64,000 nucleotides of DNA from Streptomyces bathyalis (GCF_015910445.1 NZ_CP048882.1:7065501-7129500), one strand, 5' to 3'; counted from the stretch's first letter, positions 36,277 through 44,796 are shown. Numbers and translations: made by a program. Notes: generated by a model from the letters alone, not told the origin.

Positions 36277-36701
36277 CTGGTCGCGCCGCCGGGACGGGCC
36301 GAGGAATCACCAGGCGTGGGGGTGGTCTTGGCGGGGTTGTCGTCGCTGTAGGGGGTGGGGGGTGTGGTCTTGCGGTCGGGCCCGGTCGAGGCCTTGGGGT
36401 CGTGGGGGGAGGACGAATTGTGGGGGGAGGCTGAGCGGGCCGGGAAGTGTGCACCCGCCGGTACGTCGGAGTCGTCCTGTGAGGAGCTGCTCGGCAGCGG
36501 CTCGTCCATGCGCGGGGGGTTGTCCCCGGCAGGCTGCACACCACCGAAAACAGCTACGAAGAGCGCCATGTACCCGGTGCAGGCGGTCCCGACGGTCACT
36601 GCCGCATATCGGACGAGTCTTCTTCGCCGACCTGAACTGGCAATGAATATCGGGTTATTCCCGTCTGCACGCCTCCGTCGGCTGTGGTTCATGGATCGCA
36701 T
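36273..36701 (-). CDS. Small single-pass membrane protein upstream of GT2 fusion
   Basis: A 142-residue protein with a basic N-terminus, one transmembrane segment (about residues 31-55, YAAVTVGTACTGYMALFVAVFGG) and a hydrophilic Ser/Pro/Asp/Thr-rich tail predicted outside. The stop overlaps the start of the GT2 fusion by four bases, indicating translational coupling. It may act as a scaffold or wall-spanning accessory of the polymer synthase. I do not recognise a domain. In-frame ATGs at 36701 and 36692 both lack a clear ribosome site; the former is listed. The upstream region is gene-free. Confidence 0.7.
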   Translation of the reverse strand: MRSMNHSRRRRADGNNPIFIASSGRRRRLVRYAAVTVGTACTGYMALFVAVFGGVQPAGDNPPRMDEPLPSSSSQDDSDVPAGAHFPARSASPHNSSSPHDPKASTGPDRKTTPPTPYSDDNPAKTTPTPGDSSARPGGATR

Positions 36702-36833
36702 GGGGCGTGAGTGTAGCTAGCCGAGAACGCGAGCGACCCGGAAAGATTCAGTAATCCCCCTGTGAACTGTGTCGCCCTCGTCGGGGGCCGGTCCAGCAGC
36801 CTTCGGAATCTCATGGTCCACCACTCCTGATCG

Positions 36834-36853
36834 GATGGTCGGTGATGGTCGGT
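36834..36853. repeat. Tandem direct repeat GATGGTCGGT x2
   Basis: Two exact ten-base copies side by side, 133-152 bases upstream of the small membrane-protein start. One helical turn apart, they could be a direct-repeat operator or a sigma-dependent element of the polymer operon. Confidence 0.4.
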
Positions 36854-37277
36854 CTTCCCCCGGTTCCCCTGATGGCATGATGCCGCTCTTCAGCGGCGGT
36901 GTACTCGGGCTGTACCGGGAGGGGCTTGTCCTCACCGCAGGGACGACGGGAGGACAGGTGGCGCGGAAATCCGCCCCGGCGTGGTCACAGGGCGTTCCGG
37001 ACGGGGGGCCGGCGAGGATCCGCCGCCCTGTGCGAAGCGCCTCGAGGACGGCGGAAACCCCAGGTGGGGGCGGCTATTGGGCCTTGTGGCGAGTCCGTCC
37101 GCCCGACGCACCGTCAGCTACCGAAGCGCAGAAGGCGGCCTTGCCGTTCTGTCCTTTTCACGGCGACTCGTCATGTCCTTGGCGCGACACGAATCGGCCC
37201 CTCCCGCGCAGGACATTGGCTTGATCTGCTCGCTGCGTACCGGCCGGTCACCCTCACCATGTATAGCTGCGAGTGCG

Positions 37278-37309
37278 GGCTGAATTCCACAGGGAACTTG
37301 CGAATTCAG
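37278..37309. repeat. GCTGAATTC / GAATTCAGC hairpin in gene-free region
   Basis: Perfect nine-base arms around a 14-base loop, in the AT-richer tract. It is unlike the GC stems of terminators here. It may be a structured RNA element or an operator with widely spaced half-sites. Confidence 0.45.
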
Positions 37310-37840
37310 CGCGTAACCGCCCTTGCGTAAATGGGCTTTTGTTTGCCTCATTCGCCGACCAATTGCGTGGGCGCGAATGAAGTGGAATCTTCCTCTGAAA
37401 CACGACATTCGGCGCGCACTTCGACGTGCCCGTCCGGCCCCGATGGTGACTATGAACACGGTGTAAAGATTCTGTGACCACGATGCTCTCCGCGAGCATG
37501 CACGAGGTCGCTGCGGGACATCGCCGGCCGCCGGAAAGGCGTGGGGGTCGTGGCGGTGCCGTCGGTCGGCGGACGGTGCGCCGGTATTGCGGTCAGGGGA
37601 GCGCGCGCAAGGACGTCACCCCGAGGATTGCGACCTCCGGGCGCCCGCTCCGGGGTGTGCCGGTCGAGCGCGAAACCGGTGCCAACGGCCATGAGAGCAA
37701 GCCCGGATGGCGTGAGGGAGCGTGCGTCCACTCGCCCGGCACCGCACACCGGCGGTCCAACTGCCGCGTACCGGCAGTGACATGCGGCCGGACCGTCACG
37801 GCCAGGCACATCCCCGCCGGCGCTACTGCGCGGTCGCCCG

Positions 37841-38833
37841 TCAGCGGCGAGAGGCCGGCGGTCGCGTGCTCGCCCGTACGGGCGGCATCCGCACCACCGC
37901 CTGATGCACCGCTCCGGACAACCGCCCGGGGGCGCGGATGACGACCGGCCCGGGGCCTTCCGCCGGCACCTGAGGCGGCCTGGACGGCCTGAGCCGGTGT
38001 CCGGCGCTGTCGGCCGCGAGCACGGCGAGCCCCCAGGCCGTGACCGCTCCGGCCACGAGTGCCCCGACGGCGCCCGCGATCCCGAAGCGGAAGCCCTCGC
38101 CGAGCATCACGATGCCCACGGCGGCCGCGAAGGCGGGGTTGACCACGGTCGTCGTCGCCAGTGGTGCGGCCAGCCCGCCGCCCCGGTAGGAGGACTGCGA
38201 AGCGGCCAGGCCGACCGCGGCGAGAACCCCGATCAGGACCATCAGCGGCGCCGTGGACATCAGACCCGGCAGGGTGGGACTCCAGCTGTCCGCAACCGTC
38301 TTGATGAACACCGAGGCCGCCCCGTAGGCCACGCCCGCCGCGGCCGCGAGCGTGACGGACCTCAGCATCGGCACCTTCCGCCCGGCGGTCGTCGCCGTGA
38401 CCAGCAGCAGGGCGAGCAGGCACGCCACGGCCACCGTCAGGCCGATCTGACCCGCTCCGCCGAGGCCGCGCACAGGCGTCGAACCCGTGAGAACCAGGAG
38501 CACCGCCAGCCCGCCCGAGACGATGAAGATGCCGTGCCACGCCGAGGCGCTCACCGTCCGTCTGACGAGCACGGCCGCCAGCGGGGCCGCCAGTACCAGC
38601 GTGAGGACGCCGAGAGGCTGCACGACGGTCAGAGGGCCCAGACTCAATGCACCCACGTGGAGAATGGCGCCCAGGCTGTTCAGCGCCACCGCTCCCCACC
38701 ACCGGCGCGAGCGGAGGAGCCCGTACCGGCTGGGCCGTGTGGTCGCCGCGATGCGCTCCTGGACGATGGCCGCGGTGGCGTAGCAGAACGCCGAGACCAG
38801 CGACAGCAGCACCGCTGCCAGGAGGGCGTTCAC
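37841..38833 (-). CDS. DMT superfamily permease
   Basis: A 330-residue membrane protein with about nine or ten helices and a Pro/Arg-rich C-terminal tail of about 45 residues. LLSLVSAFCYATAAIVQERIA and GPLTVVQPLGVLTLVLAAPLAA mark the first repeat; TTTVVNPAFAAAVGIVMLGEGF the second. It fits a diverged DMT branch (SMR-like/NIPA-like) common in actinomycetes; the substrate is unknown. It begins 159 bases after the uppP stop on the same strand, so an operon is possible but not compelling. Confidence 0.8.
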   Translation of the reverse strand: MNALLAAVLLSLVSAFCYATAAIVQERIAATTRPSRYGLLRSRRWWGAVALNSLGAILHVGALSLGPLTVVQPLGVLTLVLAAPLAAVLVRRTVSASAWHGIFIVSGGLAVLLVLTGSTPVRGLGGAGQIGLTVAVACLLALLLVTATTAGRKVPMLRSVTLAAAAGVAYGAASVFIKTVADSWSPTLPGLMSTAPLMVLIGVLAAVGLAASQSSYRGGGLAAPLATTTVVNPAFAAAVGIVMLGEGFRFGIAGAVGALVAGAVTAWGLAVLAADSAGHRLRPSRPPQVPAEGPGPVVIRAPGRLSGAVHQAVVRMPPVRASTRPPASRR

Positions 38834-38992
38834 GGACGATCCAGGTGGAATTCCCGCATCCGGTTCATACCGTCAACGATGCCTCGTGTCCGGCGCCATG
38901 TCCTCGTCCGGCAGGTGAGTCCTGCCGTACGGCCTCAGGAGTACACCCGCCGATGCGTGTGCACCGCACGTCTTACCTTCGGCTGCCCGGGC

Positions 38993-39880
38993 TCAGCCGG
39001 ACGAGACACCCCCGGACGAGGCGCCCTCGTTCGGGGTGAGGGTGCCCGTGGCGACGAGCACGAGAATGGCGATGCCGAGCACCACGCGGTAGATCACGAA
39101 GGGCATGAAGCTGCGGGTCGAGATGTAGCTCATGAACCAGGCGATCACCGCGTAGGCCACCACGAAGGCGAGAACCGTCGCGAAGATGGTCGGCCCCCAG
39201 GAGACGTGCCCTTCGCCGATCTCCGTCAGCTCCAGAAAGCCCGAGGCCATCACGGCCGGGATCGCGAGCAGGAAGGAGTAGCGGGCGGCGGCCTCCCGGG
39301 TGTAGCCCATGAAGAGCCCGCCGCTGATGGTGGCGCCCGACCTCGAGACGCCGGGAACCAGTGCGAGAGCCTGCGCGCAGCCGTAGAGCAGACCGTCCTT
39401 GACGTTCAGTTCCTCGATCGTCTTGCGCGGGCGGGCCCTCTTGCCCTTCCCGGAGCGTCCGCCCTGTGCGGCGAGCCTGTCGGCGATGCCGAGGATGATG
39501 CCGAGGACGATCAGCGTCGTCGCGATGAGCCGCAGGTCCCGGAACGGGCCCTCGATCTGGTCTTTGAACAGCAGCCCGAGCACGCCGATCGGGATCGAGC
39601 CGACGATGACGAGCCAGCCCAGCTCCGCGTCGTGGTCGCGCCGCATGCTGCGGTCGACCAGGGAACGGCACCAGGCGGAGATGATGCGCCCGATGTCCTT
39701 GCGGAAGTAGATGATGACCGCAGCTTCGGTGCCGATCTGAGTGACGGCGGTGAAGGCGGCGCCCGGGTCCTGCCAGCCGGCGAAGGCCGCGGTGAGCCGA
39801 AGGTGGGCGCTGGAGGAGATCGGGAGAAATTCGGTCAGTCCCTGGACGAGCCCGAGAATGAACGATTCGAACCAAGACAT
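38993..39880 (-). CDS. uppP: Undecaprenyl-diphosphate phosphatase
   Basis: A 295-residue BacA/UppP membrane enzyme that dephosphorylates undecaprenyl pyrophosphate to recycle the lipid carrier for peptidoglycan and wall polymers; it also gives bacitracin resistance. The two signature motifs are present: LGLVQGLTEFLPISSSAHL near the N-terminus and PGVSRSGATISGGLFMG in the middle, with the catalytic Glu, Ser and Arg. A cytosolic basic loop (GKGKRARPRKTIEEL) is an actinobacterial insertion. Its product supplies the carrier used by the LCP/GT2 locus nearby. ATG 39880. Confidence 0.95.
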   Translation of the reverse strand: MSWFESFILGLVQGLTEFLPISSSAHLRLTAAFAGWQDPGAAFTAVTQIGTEAAVIIYFRKDIGRIISAWCRSLVDRSMRRDHDAELGWLVIVGSIPIGVLGLLFKDQIEGPFRDLRLIATTLIVLGIILGIADRLAAQGGRSGKGKRARPRKTIEELNVKDGLLYGCAQALALVPGVSRSGATISGGLFMGYTREAAARYSFLLAIPAVMASGFLELTEIGEGHVSWGPTIFATVLAFVVAYAVIAWFMSYISTRSFMPFVIYRVVLGIAILVLVATGTLTPNEGASSGGVSSG

Positions 39881-39968
39881 CTTCTCTGACCCGTCCTCGC
39901 CGCGGCAATGATCACGCGGAGCAGACTACAGCCACACGGATGACGGGTGAGCGGGGGGTGATGAGCCC

Positions 39969-40724
39969 TCAGGAGCGTGAGGCGCCTTGCTTGTAGAGGG
40001 TCTTCGCCGCGCATCCCGCGGGCTCGTTGCCCAGCACATGCCGCTTGCGCCAGGCCAGCACGGCGCCTCCCAGACCGGAGAGCGCGATGAAGCCGAAGGC
40101 GGCGAGGAAGACGGGCGAGGTGGGCGCCGTGGCGTGGCTGCCGGCGATCACATAAGCGGCCGTGTTGGGGACGACGCCCAGTGCCGTCGCGGCCAGGAAG
40201 GCCGTCCATCCCATGCGGGAGACGGCGGCGCCGTAATTGGAAGCCGCGAAGGGAACGCCGGGGAGAAGTCTGATCACCAGCATCGAACGGAAGCCGTGCC
40301 GGCTCAGTTGACGGTCGACGGCGGTCACCCAGCGGGCCCGCAGCAGCGGACGCAATGCGTCCTGCCCGAGGACGCGGCCGAGACCGAAGGCGAGACCGGA
40401 GCCGATGACGGTACCTACGACGGCGGCGACCGTTCCGGCCTGCGTGCCGAAGAGTGCGCCCGCAGCGACGTTGAGGACCGGACGCGGGACGAAAGCGGCG
40501 GTGCACAGCCCGTAGGCCACGGTGAAGAAGAAACCCGCGAGACCGCCCGAGAGATGCGCGGGCAGCCCATGGGTGACGAACCGCTGCGGCTCGTACACCA
40601 GCATCGATATCCCCGCCGCGCACAGCAGCACAAGGAGTACTGCGAGCCGGCACCTCGGGGAGAGCAGCGCCTGCGCCAGTCGGCTGGGGAGACCGTCTGA
40701 CTGCTGCGTGGAGGGGACGGACAC
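39969..40724 (-). CDS. TVP38/TMEM64 family membrane protein
   Basis: A 251-residue membrane protein of the DedA-like TVP38 superfamily. It has about six helices and the family segments FVPRPVLNVAAGALFGTQAGTVAAVVGT and LVIRLLPGVPFAASNYGAAVSRM, the latter with the conserved Arg and Pro of the re-entrant loop. Members of the superfamily are proposed lipid scramblases, including for undecaprenyl phosphate, which fits its place 88 bases upstream of uppP on the same strand. The GTG at 40724 gives the usual length; the open frame runs to 40964 but that part has poor codon bias. Confidence 0.78.
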   Translation of the reverse strand: MSVPSTQQSDGLPSRLAQALLSPRCRLAVLLVLLCAAGISMLVYEPQRFVTHGLPAHLSGGLAGFFFTVAYGLCTAAFVPRPVLNVAAGALFGTQAGTVAAVVGTVIGSGLAFGLGRVLGQDALRPLLRARWVTAVDRQLSRHGFRSMLVIRLLPGVPFAASNYGAAVSRMGWTAFLAATALGVVPNTAAYVIAGSHATAPTSPVFLAAFGFIALSGLGGAVLAWRKRHVLGNEPAGCAAKTLYKQGASRS

Positions 40725-41220
40725 GCGGCGAGCGTAACTGACGAATGTGATCGCCCGCCGGGCGAGAAGCACATCGCTTCTCCCCGGAACGGTCACCTCC
40801 GCGTCCGAACAACTCGAGTGACCCTGTCGGAGGCACCGCTCCCAGCGGCGACTTCGCAACTCCCTGACGGGGGCGCCGACGCGTTCGTCGGCACGGAGAA
40901 AAATCAGTCGACGTACGGCCGTTGGGGCGCAACCATCAAGGTCATGTTCCGGCAGACCCACCACATGGCACGGCCCGCGGCAGCGGGCGTGCTCAGGGCT
41001 GCCGTTTCCTCGCTCTTCCCGGACGCACGGCTCATCGCCGCCGCCGCTGCTTCAGCCACCGACACCGCGCTGGCAGCCGCTGCCGCAGTGGCCGCCGACG
41101 GCGCCCGAGGCTGACCCTTCCCGGATCGCTCCGAGGACCCCGCAGGGGGAGGGTCGGCCGATCCGAGGGGTCCCGGCCTTCACCGCGCCTTGTCACGGCG
41201 CGCAGCAGACGAGGAAGAAC
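40725..41220. other. Divergent upstream region of tuf-like gene
   Basis: About 500 bases between the TVP38 and EF-Tu genes. It contains a weak Ala-rich open frame (40944-41114) that I do not accept as a gene, and the hairpin described separately at 41122-41165. I did not find a clean -35/-10 pair. Length suggests regulated expression of the EF-Tu gene. Confidence 0.45.
41122..41165 (+). promoter_or_regulatory. Nested hairpin in leader of EF-Tu gene
   Basis: CGGATC (41122-41127) pairs with GATCCG (41160-41165), enclosing GACCC/GGGTC (41136-41140 with 41151-41155). It ends 55 bases before the start codon. It could be an attenuator or ribosomal-control element; function is inferred only from position. 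Confidence 0.4.
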
Positions 41221-42396
41221 ATGGCCAAGCAGGCTTATGTGCGCACCAAACCGCATCTGAACATCGGCACCATGGGGCACGTCGACCACGGCAAGACGAC
41301 GCTCACCGCCGCCATCACCAAGGTCCTCAGCGACCGCGGCACCGGCACTTTCGTGCCGTTCGACCGCATCGACAAGGCGCCCGAGGAGGCGGCTCGCGGC
41401 ATCACCATCACCATCGCGCACGTCGAGTACGAGACCGGGACCAGGCACTACGCGCATGTCGACATGCCAGGTCACGCGGACTTCATCAAGAACATGGTCA
41501 CCGGCGCGGCGCAGCTGGACGGCGCGATCCTGGTCGTCTCCGCCGTCGACGGAGTCATGCCGCAGACCGCGGAGCACGTGCTGCTGGCGCGGCAGGTCGG
41601 CGTCGAGCACATCGTCGTCGCACTGAACAAGGCGGACGCCGGGGAGGAGGAACTGACCGAGCTGGTCGAGCTGGAGGTCCGCGAGCTCCTGAGCGCTCAC
41701 GGCTACGCCGGCGACACCCTCCCGGTCGTACGCGTCTCCGGACTGCGTGCGCTGGAGGGCGACCCGCGCTGGACGGCCTCGATCGAGGCGCTGCTGGACG
41801 CCGTGGACACCTACGTCCCCGACCCCGAGCGGCACCTGGCCGCGCCGTTCCTGCTGCCCGTGGAGAACGTGCTGACGATCACCGGACGCGGCACCGTCGT
41901 CACCGGCGCGGTCGAACGCGGCACCGTGCGCGTCGGCGACAAGGTGGAGGTGCTCGGGGCGGGCACAGAGACGGTCGTGACCGGCGTCGAGACCTTCGGC
42001 AAACCCATGGAGGAGGCCCAGGCCGGGGACAGCGTCGCGCTCCTGCTGCGCGGCGTGCCCCGGGACGCGGTACGCCGGGGGCACATCGTCGCCGTCCCCG
42101 GCAGTCTCGCACCGCGCCGCCGCTTCACGGCCCGGGTCCGTCTGCTCCCCACGCGGGACGGCGGGCGGCGCACCCCGGTGCACAGCGGCTACCGGCCGCA
42201 GTTCTACCTGCGCACGGCGGACGTGGTCGGCGAGGTCACCCTCGGCACGGACGGCATCGCTCTGCCCGGTGAGACCGTGACGCTCGACGTCGAGCTGGGC
42301 CACGAGGTCCCGCTGGAGCCGGGCCTCGGCTTCGCGGTACGTGAGGGCGGCCGCACGGTCGGCGCGGGAACGGTCGTCAGCGTCGGGGAGGAGTGA
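41221..42396 (+). CDS. tuf: Divergent translation elongation factor EF-Tu (tuf3-like)
   Basis: A 391-residue GTPase that carries aminoacyl-tRNA to the ribosome. P-loop GHVDHGKT (19-26), DMPGH (81-85) and NKAD (136-139) are present, as are domains 2 and 3. It differs from the main actinobacterial EF-Tu at usually fixed sites: DMPGH for DCPGH, RTADV for RTTDV, and HEVPLEPG for the HPIAMDDG/QPVAMEEG segment, placing Pro364 at the position of the kirromycin-resistance residue Ala375. It is not in a str operon (no rpsL, rpsG or fusA). This matches the streptomycete second copy tuf3, linked to starvation or antibiotic stress. ATG 41221 follows GAGGAAG; a strong terminator follows. Confidence 0.92.
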   Translation: MAKQAYVRTKPHLNIGTMGHVDHGKTTLTAAITKVLSDRGTGTFVPFDRIDKAPEEAARGITITIAHVEYETGTRHYAHVDMPGHADFIKNMVTGAAQLDGAILVVSAVDGVMPQTAEHVLLARQVGVEHIVVALNKADAGEEELTELVELEVRELLSAHGYAGDTLPVVRVSGLRALEGDPRWTASIEALLDAVDTYVPDPERHLAAPFLLPVENVLTITGRGTVVTGAVERGTVRVGDKVEVLGAGTETVVTGVETFGKPMEEAQAGDSVALLLRGVPRDAVRRGHIVAVPGSLAPRRRFTARVRLLPTRDGGRRTPVHSGYRPQFYLRTADVVGEVTLGTDGIALPGETVTLDVELGHEVPLEPGLGFAVREGGRTVGAGTVVSVGEE

Positions 42397-42437
42397 ACGG
42401 GACGGAGGCCGGGCCCGGCCCGGGGCCCGCGTGATGC

Positions 42438-42483
42438 CCGGCCCGGACGTGCGGAGGCGGACTGCCCTGCACGTCCGGGCCGG
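42438..42483 (+). terminator. Perfect 15-bp stem terminator after tuf
   Basis: CCGGCCCGGACGTGC pairs perfectly with GCACGTCCGGGCCGG across a 16-base loop. It begins 42 bases after the tuf stop and ends 16 bases before the next gene's start. Confidence 0.85.
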
Positions 42484-42498
42484 AGCCACAATGGCCTG

Positions 42499-43347
42499 GT
42501 GGACGACGAGCCGATACCCGTGACGCGCGCCGTTCAAGGCGGCACCGCAAAGCTGCTGCCCGACATCGACCACGAGGGCGGCTGGCTGCTCACGGTCGAC
42601 GGCGCGCCCCAGTCCTATGTCGACCTGCGCGATCCGACGTACCTGGAATTCGAGTACGCCCGCCGGATCGCCCACGTACTGGATCTGGCGGCACCGCCCG
42701 AACAGGCCCTGGACGTCGTGCACTTGGGCGGCGGCGCGCTCACGCTGCCCCGGTACGTGTCGGCGACCCGTCCCGGATCCCGGCAGCGCGTCGCCGACAC
42801 CGACGAGGCGCTGCTCGCCTTCGTCGAGGAGTATCTGCCGCTGGAGCCCGGCGCCGGGATCTCCGTGGCGGCACAGGACGCCCGCGCCTTCCTCGACGCT
42901 TCGCCCGCCGCGTCCGCGGACGTCGTGATAGCCGATGTCTACGGCGGAGCGCATGTGCCGGCGCATCTGACCACCGTCACCTATGCGCAGGCCGTACGCC
43001 GCGTACTGCGGGAGGACGGCGTCTGCGTCGTCAATGTGGCCGACGCCGCGCCCTTCCGCTTCGCCGGTTCCCAAGTCGCCACGTTCCGTACGGCCTTCGA
43101 GCACATGTGCCTCGTTGCCGAGCCCTCCGTGCTGCGCGGTCGGCGCTTCGGCAACATCGTGCTGGTCGGCTCGCACGAGCCCTTCCCCGTGGACGCGCTC
43201 GCCCGCAGAACGGCCTCGGACATCTTTCCCGCACGGGTCGAACACGGCGCGGGGCTGGCGCGCCTCACCGGCGGGGCCGCACCCGTCCAGGACGGCGACG
43301 CGGCGCCCTCACCGGAACCGCCCGACGGCGCCTTCACCATCGGCTGA
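42499..43347 (+). CDS. Spermidine synthase-like methyltransferase-fold protein
   Basis: A 282-residue Rossmann protein related to spermidine synthase. It has the SYVDLRDPTYLEFEYARRIAHVLDLA opening, the nucleotide-binding loop LGGGALTLPRYV and the acid motif DVVIADVYGG. The classical GGGDG loop is altered to GGGAL and the polyamine-gripping residues are not evident, so true aminopropyl transfer is doubtful; the family in actinomycetes is usually called spermidine synthase-like or SAM-dependent. The GTG at 42499 is 16 bases after the tuf terminator, and its ribosome site (GGAG, 13 bases away) is weak, so a downstream GTG at 42520 is possible. Confidence 0.75.
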   Translation: MDDEPIPVTRAVQGGTAKLLPDIDHEGGWLLTVDGAPQSYVDLRDPTYLEFEYARRIAHVLDLAAPPEQALDVVHLGGGALTLPRYVSATRPGSRQRVADTDEALLAFVEEYLPLEPGAGISVAAQDARAFLDASPAASADVVIADVYGGAHVPAHLTTVTYAQAVRRVLREDGVCVVNVADAAPFRFAGSQVATFRTAFEHMCLVAEPSVLRGRRFGNIVLVGSHEPFPVDALARRTASDIFPARVEHGAGLARLTGGAAPVQDGDAAPSPEPPDGAFTIG

Positions 43348-43418
43348 GGACAGCGGGACGGTAGCAAGGAGGACGACTCCCCTGGCCAGGAGCAGTTACT
43401 GAGTGGTAACATCTGGCC

Positions 43419-43877
43419 ATGTCCTCCACAGATTCCCTTCCGTCCATCGGCCAGATGATGGCGGACACCGTCCCCATGGTCCGCACCCTCGGCCTCGAGT
43501 TCTCCGAGACGAGTGCCGAGCGGGCAGTCGTCTCGCTGCCCGACCAGGGCGCTTACCACAACCACGTCGGGGGCCCGCACGCCGGCGCCATGTTCACGCT
43601 CGCCGAGTCGGCCAGCGGTGCGATCGTCCTCGCCGCGTTCGGCGACCAGCTCTCCCGCGCGGTGCCGCTGGCCGTACGGGCTGAGATCGGCTACAAGAAG
43701 CTGGCCATGGGCCCGGTGACCGCGACCGCCGAACTGGGCAGGCCCGTGGCGCAGGTGCTGGCCGAACTGGACGCGGGGGAGCGGCCCGAATTCCCCGTGG
43801 AGGTGAAGATCTCCCGCGAGGACGGCGCCGTCACGGGCGAGATGACGATCATCTGGACGCTGCGCCCGAACAACTGA
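43419..43877 (+). CDS. DUF4442/PaaI-like hotdog thioesterase
   Basis: A 152-residue hotdog-fold protein. The motif NHVGGPHAGAMFTLAESASG is the conserved DUF4442/acyl-CoA thioesterase helix-loop, in which the His and Gly residues bind the CoA thioester, and the strand IGYKKLAMGPVTATAEL follows. Hydrolysis of an acyl-CoA is the expected activity; the substrate is unknown. It begins 71 bases after the spermidine-synthase-like stop. ATG 43419 is the usual start. The neighbouring genes do not point to a pathway. Confidence 0.82.
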   Translation: MSSTDSLPSIGQMMADTVPMVRTLGLEFSETSAERAVVSLPDQGAYHNHVGGPHAGAMFTLAESASGAIVLAAFGDQLSRAVPLAVRAEIGYKKLAMGPVTATAELGRPVAQVLAELDAGERPEFPVEVKISREDGAVTGEMTIIWTLRPNN

Positions 43878-44090
43878 CGACAGGACGCTGCTCCCGCACA
43901 TCTGACCGTTCCGGGGAGCGGCGGCTTCCGCTTGAGCGGTGTGACCTGCGGCATCCTCCCGTGGCGCCGCCCGGCGTTTCCCGGCATCGGTTAGGCTGCC
44001 CGCACGCGCGCCCCGCGACGGTCCGGGCGCGTGCGCGGGACGCGGCAGAACAGGGCCTCCCGCGTCCATCACCGGCGGGAGGAAGCTCAG

Positions 44091-44786
44091 TTGCACGTCC
44101 AGGAGTGGCTCGAGAGCGTGCCGGCCGTGAGCGTCTACCTCCTGGTCGGGGTCGTCATCGGGCTCGAGAGCCTGGGCATTCCGCTCCCGGGTGAGATCGT
44201 CCTCGTCAGTTCCGCGCTCCTCGCCTCCCAGCACGGCGAGATCGATCCCTTGATCCTCGGCGCCTGCGCCAGCACGGGCGCGATCATCGGCGACTCCATC
44301 GGCTATGCGATCGGCCGCAGGGGCGGCAAACCGCTGCTGACGTGGCTCGGCGGGAAGTTCCCGAAGCACTTCGGGCCGCATCATGTCGCCAGCGCGGAGC
44401 GGGCCTTCGAGAAGTGGGGGATGTGGGCGGTCTTCTTCGGCCGCTTCGTCGCGCTGCTGCGCATCTTCGCCGGGCCGCTCGCGGGTGTGTTGAAGATGCC
44501 CTACTGGAAGTTCCTCACGGCGAACGTGCTGGGCGGCATCGTCTGGGCGGGCGGCACGACGGCCGTCATCTACTACGTCGGCATCGTCGCCGAGGCCTGG
44601 CTCAAGCGCTTCTCGTGGATGGGCCTGGTGATCGCCGTGCTCTTCGGCGTCGGCTCGATGATCGTGATGCGGCGGCGCGCCCGCAAGGCCGAGGCCGAAC
44701 ATGTCGCCCTGGCCGCGGAGGGCGAGCCGGACAGCGGATCCGGCGAGGACCGCGCCGGATCCGGGGCGGTCCGCGCCGGCGACTGA
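44091..44786 (+). CDS. DedA family membrane protein
   Basis: A 231-residue DedA-type integral membrane protein. Conserved segments are GLESLGIPLPGEIVLVSSALLAS, IGDSIGYAIGRRGGKPLL with its Gly/Arg, and FFGRFVALLRIFAGPLAGVLKMPYWKFL, the re-entrant loop with two essential Arg in DedA. These proteins are implicated in undecaprenyl phosphate recycling and proton homeostasis. The TTG at 44091 is selected because GGGAGGAAG ends five bases before it. The last 35 residues are acidic and soluble. It converges with the gamma carbonic anhydrase gene. Confidence 0.88.
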   Translation: MHVQEWLESVPAVSVYLLVGVVIGLESLGIPLPGEIVLVSSALLASQHGEIDPLILGACASTGAIIGDSIGYAIGRRGGKPLLTWLGGKFPKHFGPHHVASAERAFEKWGMWAVFFGRFVALLRIFAGPLAGVLKMPYWKFLTANVLGGIVWAGGTTAVIYYVGIVAEAWLKRFSWMGLVIAVLFGVGSMIVMRRRARKAEAEHVALAAEGEPDSGSGEDRAGSGAVRAGD

Positions 44787-44796
44787 CGCCCGGAGC

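Larger units (their letters stand above)
36702..37840. other. Gene-free region of about 1.1 kb with hairpins and AT-richer tract
   Basis: No frame here has convincing codon bias or a recognisable product. Bases about 37240-37470 are markedly AT-richer than the surroundings and contain a perfect 9-base stem (37278-37309). A tandem 10-base direct repeat lies at 36834-36853. It should hold the promoter of the minus-strand polymer operon, but is long for that. A small RNA or long 5' leader is possible. Confidence 0.5.

Noticed and set aside
37349..37379. CATTCGC/GCGAATG inverted repeat with 17-base loop
   Set aside because: Short arms and long loop are expected by chance in this length of sequence.
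36717..37499. Several short open frames in the gene-free region upstream of the polymer operon
   Set aside because: Poor third-position bias, mutual overlap and no recognisable motif; treated as non-coding.
40944..41114. Possible 56-residue Ala-rich protein before the EF-Tu gene
   Set aside because: No family recognised, weak ribosome site, low-complexity composition; more likely leader sequence.
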